From positions 248,001 through 312,000 of the forward strand of contig NZ_JAJEJP010000003.1 of NCBI RefSeq assembly GCF_021390495.1: 64,000 nucleotides of DNA, in the 5' to 3' direction. Source of the stretch: Paraburkholderia sp. ZP32-5. GTDB lineage: Bacteria; Pseudomonadota; Gammaproteobacteria; Burkholderiales; Burkholderiaceae. Position numbers and translations under genes: made by a program. Shown piece after piece: positions 8,594 to 18,038 of the stretch. How positions within the stretch are numbered: position 1 is the stretch's first letter; each line of letters begins with the position of its first letter. Under the pieces are notes generated by a model. It had not been told where the DNA came from and made no database searches. It saw nothing but the letters and a program-made list of their open reading frames with translations.

Positions 8594-9367
8594 ATGCGTT
8601 CAATGAAGTTTCGTATTCTGGCTGCCGCTGCGGTCGTTTGTAGCGTGGCCACTTTCGCTGCACAGGCTGCCGTCACGATTACCGGAACACGAGTCGTCTA
8701 TCCAGCTCAGAACCGCGAGGTCAATGTTCGGCTTAACAACGTCGATAGTCGTCCCGTGCTTGTTCAGGCCTGGTTGGACGACGGCGACGCCGCGGCCGCA
8801 CCGAATGAAATCAAGGTGCCGTTCACGCTGCTGCCTTCCGTGTTCAGAGTGGAACCTAACCGCGGTCAGGCTTTGCGGATCATGTTCACCGGCGGCGATA
8901 TGCCGAAGGACCGTGAATCCGTTTACTGGTTGAACGTGTTGGAGATCCCGCCCAAGCCTAAGGATGCGGACTCTCGCAACATGATCCAGCTTGCGTTCCG
9001 TACCCGAATCAAGATGTTCTATCGGCCGGCGTCGTTACTCGACGATCCGACGGCGGGGCGTGCGCTTCTCACGTGGCATGTCGAGGCAAACGAAAAGGGC
9101 GAACGCGTTATCCGCGTAGACAATCCGTCGCCTTATTACATATCGGTCGGTAGCGTCGAGGTGTCCGCGGGAAACAGGAAAGTTTCGCTGCGGCCGGATA
9201 TGGCACCTCCGTTCGGCCATGTCGATTTCGTTGCCGAGGAAGGCAAGCTCGACATCACGGCTCCTGCAACGATCTCCTACACCGTTCTTAATGATTTCGG
9301 TACGCCGGTCAAGGATTCGGCAGAGCTTCAGTCAACACAGCGCGCAGAAGTACGGAAAGACCAATAG
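8594..9367 (+). CDS. Periplasmic fimbrial chaperone (PapD/FimC family)
   Basis: 257 residues from ATG 8594, close behind GAGGGG at 8585-8590. A signal peptide (FRILAAAAVVCSVATFAAQA) is followed by the two Ig-like domains: TRVVYPAQNREVNVRLNN, RVEPNRGQALRIMF (the conserved F1/G1 region), ESVYWLNVLEIPP and LAFRTRIKMFYRP, all family hallmarks. It binds nascent pilins by donor-strand complementation and delivers them to the usher. Between the major pilin and the usher, 12 bp before the latter. Confidence 0.95.
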   Translation: MRSMKFRILAAAAVVCSVATFAAQAAVTITGTRVVYPAQNREVNVRLNNVDSRPVLVQAWLDDGDAAAAPNEIKVPFTLLPSVFRVEPNRGQALRIMFTGGDMPKDRESVYWLNVLEIPPKPKDADSRNMIQLAFRTRIKMFYRPASLLDDPTAGRALLTWHVEANEKGERVIRVDNPSPYYISVGSVEVSAGNRKVSLRPDMAPPFGHVDFVAEEGKLDITAPATISYTVLNDFGTPVKDSAELQSTQRAEVRKDQ

Positions 9368-9379
9368 TCAAACTACGGG

Positions 9380-12235
9380 ATGTCGGGTGTGCGGAATAAG
9401 AAAGCGGCAGTAGGATCGGTATTAGGTAGCTTCCCTTTCAGGTGTCATCCGCTGGCTTGGGCGGCAGTGATGGCGTCGGGATGTTGGGCGTTTTCCGCGG
9501 ATTCCGCGTTTGCCTCGTGTTCGCCCGACGGCTCAGCCGTGGAGAGGGCCGGCGATTGCATGGCGCCTGAGTCGCCGCAACAGGTGGCGGAAACCGGCTC
9601 GGCTGCGCTCCCGCCTGATCACATCGCCGCCAAAACGCCGCTTCCCACCGCGGCCCCGATGGAGGCTCCTCAGGAAGTGGAGTTCAATCCCGCATTCTTT
9701 ACGGGCAATGTTGCGGATCTGTCGCGCTATACGCGAGGCAATCCGGTTGCTCCGGGCTTGTATCCGCTCGAATTATTCGTCAACGGCAAAAAGCGTGGGC
9801 GCCTGGAAGTCCTGTTCCAGGAAGTGCCGGGTTCCGACATTGCCGCACCGTGCTTCACGATGTCTGCGCTGGATCGAATCGGTGTCGATACCAGCCGCGT
9901 AGTCGATCGGCTCAAGCAAGCCGGAAAAAATCAGCTTGATGCGGCGGAGTCTTCGTCGTTGTGTATTCCGCTGTCAGAGGCTGTACCCGGATCAGCGGCG
10001 TCGTTCAATACCGCCGATCTGCAACTCGATCTTTCGGTACCTCAGATCGAGTTGCGCAGGGAAGCCGCTGGATACGTCGATCCGGCCCGGTGGGATAACG
10101 GCATCAACGCGGGCTTCCTTCAATACAGCCTCGCCAGCTACGCTAGCCACCAGAACAGCGGCGCGGATCTGAACAGCGTCTTTCTCGGTCTCCAGAGCGG
10201 GATCAATGTCAATGGCTGGCGTCTTCGCCAGTGGTCCACGGCCAGCTGGCAGAACCGCTCGCCGGATGCGCATTGGCAAAATGTGTCGCTGTTTGCGCAG
10301 CACGACATCACATCGCTGAAGAGCCAATTTACGGTTGGCGACAGTTCGACGAGCGGTGACGTATTCGATTCGTTCAACGTGCGCGGCGTACAGGTTTCCA
10401 CCGACGACCGCATGCTGCCGGATTCGATGAGATCTTACGCGCCGGTCGTGCGTGGCGTAGCCGATACCAATGCACGTGTGACGGTACGTCAGAACAACAT
10501 CATCCTGACCGAGACCAGCGTGCCACCAGGGCCGTTCGAACTGAGCGACCTGCCGGCCACCGGCTACGGCGGCGACCTTCAGGTCACGATAACGGAAGCC
10601 GACGGTCGTCAACGAACTTTTCTCGTACCGTTTGCTTCCGTGCCGCAGTTGCTGAGACCCGGCGTTTCACGCTTCAACGTGACGACGGGTGTCTATCGCG
10701 ACATGGTGCTCGATGCGCATCCTTGGGTCGCGCAGGGCATTTATCAGCGAGGTATGACGAACCTGCTGACTGGCTACACCGGCGCTCAGTTTTCCGAGGG
10801 CTATTGGTCTGGTCTTGTCGGCCTTGCCCTCAATACGCCACTCGGCGCGGTCGCGCTGGATGTGACGGCGGCCGGTACTCATGTATCTGGCGTATCCAAC
10901 GGTCGTCCGGGTTATAGCGCGCGCATTAGCTACAGCAAGCTTGTCCCCACCACGAAGACAAATTTTTCCGTTGCGGCGTACCGCTATTCCACCGCGCGCT
11001 TCTACAGCCTGCGCGACGCGATCTACGCGCGCAACAGTACGGCAGGGAACGCGGCTCTGTACGACTACCGTATGCGTAGCCGTCTACAGTTGAATATCAA
11101 CCAGCCGATCGGCGAATCGAGTTCGATCTATCTCGCCGGCAGTTCGCAAAACTATTGGGGTAGTGCGAAGGGGTATGACCTTCAGTATCAGGTCGGCTTC
11201 AACAGTTCGTATAAGCGCATCGCCTATTCGCTGTACGCGCAACGCTCGCGTCTGCAGAACTCGCGGATCAACACGCAGGTCGGCTTGAATTTCACCGTCC
11301 CGTTGGGACGGGTCGATTCGAATGCGAAGCACATGTTCGATTACCTGAGCGCAAACCTGTCGCGCTCCTCGGGAGGCGACAGCACGATTCAGGCCACGGC
11401 TTCGGGCAACACGAGTGGGGACACGCCAGTCAGCTACGGCATCAATGCGGCGCGGATCGTCTCCGCGGACAACCGGACTGTGTCGGCGGGCGGCTATGCG
11501 ATGTACCGCGGGCAATATGGCACCTACAACGGCAACGCGTCGATCAGCAACCAGACGCGTCAAGCCGCCTTCAATGCCGACGGTGCGGTGGTCGTGCACA
11601 GCGGTGGCGTGACGTTGAGTCCACCGCTTGGCCAGGCATTTGCACTGGTCGAGGCGAAAGGGGCGGAGGGTGGCCGGATCATCAATGGTCAGGGTGCGCG
11701 CATCGACAGCAATGGCTACGCGGTATTGCCGTCGTTGATGCCTTACCGAGTCAATACGGTGGCACTCGACCCGAGCGACGTGTCGCTCGACGTTGAACTC
11801 GGCAATACGAGTGAAGAAGTGGTGCCGCGCGCCAATTCACTCGTGAAAGTGAAGATTGCGACAACCCAGGGCACGCCTATATTCGCCGAGGTCGAAGACC
11901 CGCAAGGCCACGCGCTGCCGATGGGCACGGAGCTGTTCGACGAATCCGAAAAGTCGGTTGGCATCGTTGGCCAAGGCGGCCTCGCTTATCTGCGTGGCCT
12001 CGAGGGTCACGGCCAGCTGCGCGTGCGCTGGGGTACGGGTGCTGCCGAGCAGTGTGTGATGCCCTATGCGATCCCGGACGAAAAGACGGACAACAAGAAT
12101 GATAAGAGCCGGCAGTCGGGGATTGTCGCTCGTATCAAGTTGAGTTGCGATCCGGCTCTGATCTGGTCTCCGCCGTCCAGGAAGCATGCTGTAAATGCGT
12201 CTTCAGGCGTGGCTCCCGCCAGTTCTCTTCAGTGA
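9380..12235 (+). CDS. Fimbrial outer-membrane usher (FimD family)
   Basis: 951 residues. Signal peptide to about residue 46, then a roughly 50-residue Pro/Ala/Glu linker before VEFNPAFFTG, where mature ushers normally begin. The remainder is typical: DLSRYTRGN, the N-terminal chaperone-binding domain with LELFVNGKKRG, the beta barrel with plug domain (YAPVVRGVADTNARVTVRQNN, PPGPFELSDLPATGYGGDLQVTITEADG), and C-terminal domains with two late cysteines (EQCVMPY, LSCDP). It forms the secretion pore and assembly platform for the fimbria. The start has only a weak ribosome site. The N-terminal linker is unusual. Confidence 0.95.
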   Translation: MSGVRNKKAAVGSVLGSFPFRCHPLAWAAVMASGCWAFSADSAFASCSPDGSAVERAGDCMAPESPQQVAETGSAALPPDHIAAKTPLPTAAPMEAPQEVEFNPAFFTGNVADLSRYTRGNPVAPGLYPLELFVNGKKRGRLEVLFQEVPGSDIAAPCFTMSALDRIGVDTSRVVDRLKQAGKNQLDAAESSSLCIPLSEAVPGSAASFNTADLQLDLSVPQIELRREAAGYVDPARWDNGINAGFLQYSLASYASHQNSGADLNSVFLGLQSGINVNGWRLRQWSTASWQNRSPDAHWQNVSLFAQHDITSLKSQFTVGDSSTSGDVFDSFNVRGVQVSTDDRMLPDSMRSYAPVVRGVADTNARVTVRQNNIILTETSVPPGPFELSDLPATGYGGDLQVTITEADGRQRTFLVPFASVPQLLRPGVSRFNVTTGVYRDMVLDAHPWVAQGIYQRGMTNLLTGYTGAQFSEGYWSGLVGLALNTPLGAVALDVTAAGTHVSGVSNGRPGYSARISYSKLVPTTKTNFSVAAYRYSTARFYSLRDAIYARNSTAGNAALYDYRMRSRLQLNINQPIGESSSIYLAGSSQNYWGSAKGYDLQYQVGFNSSYKRIAYSLYAQRSRLQNSRINTQVGLNFTVPLGRVDSNAKHMFDYLSANLSRSSGGDSTIQATASGNTSGDTPVSYGINAARIVSADNRTVSAGGYAMYRGQYGTYNGNASISNQTRQAAFNADGAVVVHSGGVTLSPPLGQAFALVEAKGAEGGRIINGQGARIDSNGYAVLPSLMPYRVNTVALDPSDVSLDVELGNTSEEVVPRANSLVKVKIATTQGTPIFAEVEDPQGHALPMGTELFDESEKSVGIVGQGGLAYLRGLEGHGQLRVRWGTGAAEQCVMPYAIPDEKTDNKNDKSRQSGIVARIKLSCDPALIWSPPSRKHAVNASSGVAPASSLQ

Positions 12236-12240
12236 TTCGC

Positions 12241-12278
12241 GAAGCATGATGCGGACGTCTGCTCGCGCGTCATGCTTC
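12241..12278 (+). other. Hairpin between usher and minor pilin
   Basis: GAAGCATGA (12241-12249) and TCATGCTTC (12270-12278) form a perfect 9-bp stem with a 20-base loop. No U-run; possibly an mRNA processing or attenuation site inside the operon. Confidence 0.3.
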
Positions 12279-12309
12279 AAATGATTGTGCCGACAGTGGA
12301 GGTCGGGAA

Positions 12310-12870
12310 ATGAACCATATCGAGAAATACCTGAGAATTGCCGGGCTGATACTTGGCGTGGTGGCTGGCATGCTGGCTGTGCCCGCGACAACTAGCGCGC
12401 AGTCCTTGCCTTCGGTCAGGCTCAATTTCACGGGCAACTATGTTGCTACGACGTGCCAGTTGATTGGCTCGCCCGATATGACGGAAACCTTGCCAAGGGT
12501 TTCGACGCAATCGCTTGCCGCGCCAGGGGCGGTGGCTGGCGAAAAGGATTTCACCATCACGATGCAATGCCCGAGCGACGTGACGGGTGCGCGCGTTTAC
12601 TTCGAAAGCGGTCCGGCGACCGACCCGCAAACCGGGAATTTGACCCCCCAGTCTATTAGCGGTGTGACATCGGCCTCTAATGTCCAGATCAGGCTCGCGA
12701 ATTCGGACGGTACGCCGATCAAGGTCGGCGATCGGTCGACGATGCGAGTCATTCCGATCACGTCGACAGATCCAACGCCGGCAAGATTCTTCGCGAGCTA
12801 TTACGCGACCGGGCGCGCTACCGCGGGCAGGGTAAGCACTTTTGTGACCTACGTCGTCGAAGTGCCCTGA
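12310..12870 (+). CDS. Fimbrial minor subunit/pilin-like protein
   Basis: 186 residues, start supported by GGAGGTCGGG just upstream. Signal peptide ends TTSAQ. The pilin fold is indicated by VRLNFTGNYVATTCQL, PRVSTQSLAAPGAVAGEKDFTITMQCP (same STQSL spacing as the major pilin at 7961), the two Cys, and the C-terminal FVTYVVEVP strand. It is related to the major pilin but diverged, so it is probably an adaptor or anchor subunit. The next gene, a T6SS-type membrane protein, begins 31 bp later in the same direction. Confidence 0.88.
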   Translation: MNHIEKYLRIAGLILGVVAGMLAVPATTSAQSLPSVRLNFTGNYVATTCQLIGSPDMTETLPRVSTQSLAAPGAVAGEKDFTITMQCPSDVTGARVYFESGPATDPQTGNLTPQSISGVTSASNVQIRLANSDGTPIKVGDRSTMRVIPITSTDPTPARFFASYYATGRATAGRVSTFVTYVVEVP

Positions 12871-12901
12871 TGCTGCCCGACGAATACATCTGTTTTCAAT
12901 A

Positions 12902-14968
12902 ATGTCCGACTCAATCGCCACGCTGGTGCGAGCGACAGCACTGTGTGCAGCATTGCTGCGCGGCGGCGCCGAGATTCCAGCTATCCATATTTGGCGTGCC
13001 CGCTGCAGCGCGCTGGTCGAGACATTGCGGCAGGCCATGCAGGACGCGCAATATCCTGCGGCGCTCATCGACGAAGCCAGTCTCGCTCAAAGCGTGTTGC
13101 TCGACGAACTGACATTGCGTGCGTTGCCGCTTGCGCAACACACTGAATGGTCGCGCGAATCCTTGCAGATGCGTTTTCATCGCGTACGCGACGGCGCCTC
13201 GCGAGTCTGGGAGCGTATCGACGCATTGCTTGACAAGCGTCACCACGACCAGGCGGCACTTGAGCTATACGGCATTCTGCTCGAACTGGGCTTTAGCGGA
13301 GGCCGCGCCGATGCAGATGCTTGTCGGCGCCGAGTGAAACTGGCGGTGAGCCGACTACCGGGTAGCGACACGTCGGCCCCTGTGCTGGCGAAGAACATTG
13401 GCTCGTCAACGCGGCATCCGAAGCAGGCGTTCATCATGACTTTCGCAGTCCGCTATCGCGCGCTGCTGGTCTGCTTCACGCTTTTCGTGATTGGGCTGAT
13501 GTGGCTGTGCATTCCACGCGATTCCCAACCGTCGTCGTTTGCCGCGCTGGGCCTTGTCTCGTTGACAGCTTTTTGCGCAACTGCTCTGCTTGCCTACAGG
13601 CGATCGCCAGCGGGCCACAACAATGAAGCAATAAGCCTGGACACAGCGCGCGAGTTGCCTGTGATTCTCGTCGCCGGGCCATATGCCGCCGCGGCGTTCG
13701 AAGGCAGTGCGCGGATGTGCACGTTACGCCGCACTAGCGACGCAGTGTGGATGCTGGTCAGAACCCCGGATGAACTGGCGGCATCGATAGCCACGATCAA
13801 AATTTCGCATCAGCGGCTGCCAGATGCCGTGCTGATGCCCGTTGTTCCCGACGGCGATCGCGACGATGCGCAGATTCGTCAGGAATTTTCCCGTTGGCGG
13901 TATGAACTCGATCGAACCGAAGGTTATCGCGCAGCCGCATTGCCTTGCTATATCGCGATTTACGCATGTCTCGGAGCCGGTGGCGATGCTGCGGCGAGTC
14001 CGATATGGTTCGGCGACGTCATGGGCGCGTCGACGACCGAGCCGGAAATTCAACATGCGCGACATGCTGCAAGTCTGATCCGAAGTCAGCTGGATCAGGC
14101 GTCGCTTGAGAGTATGCAACCGGCGCTCGCCGCACGCAGAGCGCTGGGGCACGCGGTGGTCGACTGGCTCGAAGATGTCGCGCTGTTGTCGATTCTTTCG
14201 TCGCTCGCAAATACGGCGCCACTGTCGTTGCGCGGCTTGTTGCTGTCTGATATCGGGTATGCGCCGACGCACGCGGGTGCGTGGACACGCTGGCTGAACG
14301 GCAAGACGGGCCTGCGGCCATGTCCGATACCACCGAAGCGACAGCCGTTGCCGCTGCCCAAGGTCCCTGTGCGCGCGTTTGTAGAGCGAACCCCGGAGAG
14401 CGGCCAGCGGAGGCCGCATTGGTTAGCGTCGTACGCAGTGGCGGCGTCGGCCGCTTTGGTGGTGGCGTCGATCGGCGTCCCGGTGTGGATGATGAACAGC
14501 CGGCCCGACTCAAAGCGCGGCGTAGCCGCCGGGTTTGGCGGGGCATGGTACCAGGATGAAGCATCATTAGCCGCGCTGGCGCATAGCGGCTCGAAATCCG
14601 CTCAGCGGGAAGGTGTGACGATCGACAACCTGTCGCTATTCGATAGCGGCAAGACCACGCTCAAGCCAGGGGCCGAACTCAAGCTCAAGGCCGCTATCGA
14701 TCTGATTCTGGCTAACCCGGGCAAGCGAATTCTGATTGCGGGCCATACAGATGATGTCGGTACGAGCGCCGCGAATCTGATGCTTTCCGAGGCGCGAGCC
14801 CGTGCTATTCGTGACTGGTTCGTCGACAACGCTTCGTTGCCGGTCACGCGCTTTGCGATTCAAGGCTACGGCGACACGCGTCCGCTCGCCAGTAACGCAG
14901 ATAGTCGGGGCCGCGAAATGAATCGTCGTGTCGAAATCACTCTGGTGCCCGACTCGCGAGCAGACTAA
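12902..14968 (+). CDS. Second TssL-like protein: DotU domain, TssM-like middle, OmpA-like C terminus
   Basis: 688 residues. Residues about 25-150 resemble DotU/TssL cytoplasmic domains (SVLLDELTLRALP, RESLQMRFHRVRDGASRVWERIDALL, ALELYGILLELGFSGG). Two adjacent membrane helices follow (about 183-235). A soluble part (about 250-400) has PCYIAIYACLGAGG and WFGDVM, loosely recalling the GTPase-like part of TssM but without a Walker A motif. A third helix lies at about 506-530 and an OmpA/MotB peptidoglycan-binding domain at 555-680 (IAGHTDDVGTSAANL, RAIRDWF, GREMNRRVEITLV). A canonical TssL is encoded at 19936, so this is an extra, larger paralogue. It follows the minor pilin by 31 bp with no visible promoter. 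The start lacks a good ribosome site. Confidence 0.75.
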   Translation: MSDSIATLVRATALCAALLRGGAEIPAIHIWRARCSALVETLRQAMQDAQYPAALIDEASLAQSVLLDELTLRALPLAQHTEWSRESLQMRFHRVRDGASRVWERIDALLDKRHHDQAALELYGILLELGFSGGRADADACRRRVKLAVSRLPGSDTSAPVLAKNIGSSTRHPKQAFIMTFAVRYRALLVCFTLFVIGLMWLCIPRDSQPSSFAALGLVSLTAFCATALLAYRRSPAGHNNEAISLDTARELPVILVAGPYAAAAFEGSARMCTLRRTSDAVWMLVRTPDELAASIATIKISHQRLPDAVLMPVVPDGDRDDAQIRQEFSRWRYELDRTEGYRAAALPCYIAIYACLGAGGDAAASPIWFGDVMGASTTEPEIQHARHAASLIRSQLDQASLESMQPALAARRALGHAVVDWLEDVALLSILSSLANTAPLSLRGLLLSDIGYAPTHAGAWTRWLNGKTGLRPCPIPPKRQPLPLPKVPVRAFVERTPESGQRRPHWLASYAVAASAALVVASIGVPVWMMNSRPDSKRGVAAGFGGAWYQDEASLAALAHSGSKSAQREGVTIDNLSLFDSGKTTLKPGAELKLKAAIDLILANPGKRILIAGHTDDVGTSAANLMLSEARARAIRDWFVDNASLPVTRFAIQGYGDTRPLASNADSRGREMNRRVEITLVPDSRAD

Positions 14969-15054
14969 ACACGCTCGCGACAGTTAGCCCCCGCACCGCT
15001 GCCTCGTCGAGCAGCGTCGACCTCTCCAGGCGATCCATTCGACAGGATCAATTT

Positions 15055-15068
15055 TGGGCAACCGCCCA
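15055..15068. promoter_or_regulatory. Island operator copy 2 (TGGGCAACCGCCCA), tssB promoter
   Basis: Differs from copy 1 at a single base and is centred about 117 bp before the tssB start, nearly the same distance as copy 1 from its pilin gene. It lies in the 210-bp gap between the DotU/OmpA gene and tssB, together with an AT-rich TACTTAATAT at about 15088-15097 that could be a -10 region. Confidence 0.65.
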
Positions 15069-15178
15069 TGTCCTTCAGCAACTCCCGTACTTAATATCTT
15101 TGTTTTGCGGGTCTGCTTCTTCGAAGCTTGCTGTGTCGCCGCTTGTCCTTTTTCTTCAGTGAATAAAGTTAGAGCAAT

Positions 15179-15730
15179 ATGCCGGTTTCCAACAGTTCTC
15201 AAAAATTCATCGCACGTAATCGTGCGCCCCGGGTTCAGATCGAATACGACGTAGAAATCTACGGCTCGGAAAAGAAGGTCGAACTCCCGTTCGTGATGGG
15301 TGTGCTGGCCGATTTGTCGGGTAAACCGCTCGAGCCGTTGCCCGCCGTCGGCGATCGCAAATTCTTCAGTATCGACATCGATAACTTCGACGAGCGAATG
15401 AAGGCCATGAAGCCGCGCGTCGCCTTTGCGGTTCCCAACACACTGACGAATGACGGCCAGCTGATGGTCGATATGACATTCGAAAGCATGGACGATTTTT
15501 CGCCCGCCGCCGTCGCAAAGAAAGTCGGCGCGCTTGCGCAATTGCTCGAGGCGCGCACGCAGCTAGCCAACCTGCAAACCTATATGGATGGCAAAAGCGG
15601 CGCCGAAAACCTCGTCAGCAAGGTTCTTAAGGACCCAGCGCTGCTCGAGGCACTTGCAAATGCGCCGAAGCCGGCGGAGTCGCTGAAGCCGCAAGCCGCG
15701 TCCGCCGGCGAGCCGACGATCAACGAGTGA
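15179..15730 (+). CDS. tssB: T6SS contractile sheath small subunit TssB
   Basis: 183 residues, normal for TssB/VipA. FIARNRAPRVQIEYDVEIYGSEKKVELPF is the conserved N terminus, followed by GVLADLSG, KFFSIDIDNFDERM and the helical FSPAAVAKKVGALAQLLEARTQLANL. It co-assembles with TssC into the cytoplasmic contractile sheath around the Hcp tube. First gene after the second island operator; tssC begins 45 bp downstream. Confidence 0.96.
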   Translation: MPVSNSSQKFIARNRAPRVQIEYDVEIYGSEKKVELPFVMGVLADLSGKPLEPLPAVGDRKFFSIDIDNFDERMKAMKPRVAFAVPNTLTNDGQLMVDMTFESMDDFSPAAVAKKVGALAQLLEARTQLANLQTYMDGKSGAENLVSKVLKDPALLEALANAPKPAESLKPQAASAGEPTINE

Positions 15731-15775
15731 TTTGTGCTTTCCGAAGAAAGCAGAGCCTGAACCAGTGGGGAAATA

Positions 15776-17278
15776 ATGGCCCAACGCCAGTCGAAGATTC
15801 AAGCCGAGGAAACCTCGAGCGTAACCAGTCAATCCGATTTCAATGCGCTGCTGTCGCGCGAATTCAAGCCGAAAACCGAGCGTGCGCGCGAGGCAGTCGA
15901 AAGCGCAGTGCAAACGCTCGCACAGCAGGCGCTGCTCACGGCGGCCACCGTGTCCGACGACGCGTACAAGAACATCGAGTCGATCATCGGTGAGATCGAT
16001 CGCAAGCTGTCCGAGCAAATCAATCTGATCCTGCATCACGACGAATTCCAGCAACTGGAAAGCGCGTGGCGCGGCTTGCATCACCTCGTGACGAATACGG
16101 AAACCGACGATCAACTGAAGATCCGTTTCATGGACGTCTCGAAGGAAGACCTGCGTCGCACGATGAAGCGCTACAAAGGCATCGCGTGGGACCAAAGCCC
16201 GTTCTTCAAGCAGATTTACGAAGAAGAATACGGCCAGCTGGGGGGCGAGCCCTACGGTTGTCTCGTAGCCGACTATTACTTCGACCATACGCCGCCCGAT
16301 GTCGATCTGCTGTCGTCAATCGCGAAAGTCGCCGCGGCGTCGCATGCGCCGTTCATTACCGGCGCGGCGCCGTCGGTGCTGCAAATGGATTCGTGGCAGG
16401 AACTCGCAAATCCGCGTGACCTGACAAAGATCTTTACGCAAAACCTCGAATACGCACCGTGGAATTCGTTGCGCAATTCAGAAGACTCGCGCTACATCGG
16501 TCTCGCAATGCCGCGTTTCCTGTCGCGTCTGCCCTACGGCATCAACACGAATCCGGTCGACGAATTCAATTTCGAGGAAGCAACCGATGGTGCCGATCAT
16601 CGCAAGTACGTGTGGTCGAACGCGGCCTATGCGATGGCGGTGAACATCAATCGGTCGTTCAAGAAGTACGGCTGGTGCACGTTGATTCGTGGCGTCGAAA
16701 GCGGCGGTGTGGTCGAGAACCTGCCGTGCCACTCGTTCCCGACCGATGACGGCGGTGTCGACATGAAGTGCCCAACCGAGATCGCGATTTCCGACCGTCG
16801 CGAAGCGGAACTGTCGAAGAACGGTTTTATGCCGCTGATCCATCGCAAGAATACCGATTACGCGGCATTCATTGGTGCGCAGTCGTTGCAGAAGCCGGTT
16901 GAGTACCACGATCCGGACGCAACCGCGAATGCAAATCTGTCCGCGCGTCTGCCGTATCTGTTCGCCTGCTCACGCTTTGCGCATTACCTGAAGTGCATCG
17001 TGCGCGACAAGATCGGCTCGTTCAAGGAGCGCGACGAGATGCAGCAGTGGCTCAACGAGTGGGTCATGAACTACGTCGATATCGATCCGGCGAATTCGTC
17101 GCAGGAAACCAAAGCGCGTCGGCCGTTAGCCGCCGCCGAGGTGGTGGTCGAGGACGTGGAGGGCAATCCCGGCTATTACCAGGCGAAGTTCTTCCTGCGT
17201 CCGCACTTCCAGCTCGAAGGTCTGACCGTTTCGTTGCGCCTTGTTGCGAAACTGCCGATCGTGAAAGAGGCCGCCTAA
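15776..17278 (+). CDS. tssC: T6SS contractile sheath large subunit TssC
   Basis: 500 residues, the usual length. Typical sequence: EFQQLESAWRGLHHLV, the KIRFMDVSKEDL strand that joins the sheath handshake, PFFKQIYEEEYGQLGGEPYGCLVADYYF, RFLSRLPYG, and the C-terminal GYYQAKFFLRPHFQLEGLTVSLRLVAKLP. It forms most of the sheath and is recycled by ClpV. Same operon as tssB; hcp follows after 129 bp. Confidence 0.97.
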   Translation: MAQRQSKIQAEETSSVTSQSDFNALLSREFKPKTERAREAVESAVQTLAQQALLTAATVSDDAYKNIESIIGEIDRKLSEQINLILHHDEFQQLESAWRGLHHLVTNTETDDQLKIRFMDVSKEDLRRTMKRYKGIAWDQSPFFKQIYEEEYGQLGGEPYGCLVADYYFDHTPPDVDLLSSIAKVAAASHAPFITGAAPSVLQMDSWQELANPRDLTKIFTQNLEYAPWNSLRNSEDSRYIGLAMPRFLSRLPYGINTNPVDEFNFEEATDGADHRKYVWSNAAYAMAVNINRSFKKYGWCTLIRGVESGGVVENLPCHSFPTDDGGVDMKCPTEIAISDRREAELSKNGFMPLIHRKNTDYAAFIGAQSLQKPVEYHDPDATANANLSARLPYLFACSRFAHYLKCIVRDKIGSFKERDEMQQWLNEWVMNYVDIDPANSSQETKARRPLAAAEVVVEDVEGNPGYYQAKFFLRPHFQLEGLTVSLRLVAKLPIVKEAA

Positions 17279-17407
17279 GCCGAAGGCTGCAGTTTGCTTT
17301 GTGGCATCCGGTGATCGCCGAAAACTGAGCGACAGGCAGGCGCTCACTAAATATGCCTGACCTCATTGAGCCTTTTTTATACCTACAAGTCGCAAAGGAG
17401 TAGTTTC

Positions 17408-17890
17408 ATGGCGCAAGACATCTTTCTCAAAATCAACGGGATCGATGGGGAATCCACGGACGCGATCCACAAGGACGAAATCGACATCCTGAGCTGGTCG
17501 TGGGCCGTTACCCAGCAATCCAACATGCACATCGGGTCCGGCGGCGGCGCAGGTCGCGCAACGGTCGAGGACCTTTCGTTCGAGCACTACATCGATCGTG
17601 CGACTCCCAACCTCACGCAGTATTGCCTGACCGGCAAGCATATCGACGAAGCGAAGCTCGTCGTGCGCAAGGCCGGCGGCAATCCGCTCGAATACATCAA
17701 GTTCACGATGAACGATGTGCTGGTCACCGCGGTCGAGCCGTCGGGCGTGAGCAATAGCGAGTCGCGTCCGAGCGAGAAAGTGCGTCTGTCGTTTGCCCGT
17801 CTGAAGCAGGAGTATGTGGTTCAGAACGCACAAGGCGGTAGCGGTGGCGCGATCACGGCAACGTTCGACATCAAGAAGAACAGCGCCTAA
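17408..17890 (+). CDS. hcp: T6SS tube protein Hcp (TssD)
   Basis: 160 residues from ATG 17408, which has AAGGAG 7 bp upstream; the in-frame ATG at 17366 does not. MAQDIFLKINGIDGESTD, the ILSWSWAV strand, the Gly-rich loop after MHIG, and FEHYIDRATPNLTQYCLTGKHI are characteristic of Hcp1-type proteins. It forms hexameric rings that stack into the inner tube expelled by the sheath. A strong stem lies 70 bp after the stop. Confidence 0.97.
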   Translation: MAQDIFLKINGIDGESTDAIHKDEIDILSWSWAVTQQSNMHIGSGGGAGRATVEDLSFEHYIDRATPNLTQYCLTGKHIDEAKLVVRKAGGNPLEYIKFTMNDVLVTAVEPSGVSNSESRPSEKVRLSFARLKQEYVVQNAQGGSGGAITATFDIKKNSA

Positions 17891-17960
17891 CAACGCTTAA
17901 GCCGCATGCGTTGCTGAATCGTGATCCTCGCCGGAATGATTGGCTGGGACACCAGCGTTC

Positions 17961-17994
17961 GCCAGGGTGTCGGGCTATATGCCGCCACCCTGGC
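17961..17994 (+). terminator. Stem-loop after hcp (attenuator candidate)
   Basis: GCCAGGGTG and CACCCTGGC form a perfect 9-bp stem with a 16-base loop. The following bases are AT-rich but not a T-run, so termination would be partial at best. Its place between hcp and tssJ would favour hcp mRNA over the membrane-complex genes. Confidence 0.4.
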
Positions 17995-18038
17995 AAATTC
18001 ATTCAGAACGACGCATAAGGTCACTTCGACTCCGTTAG

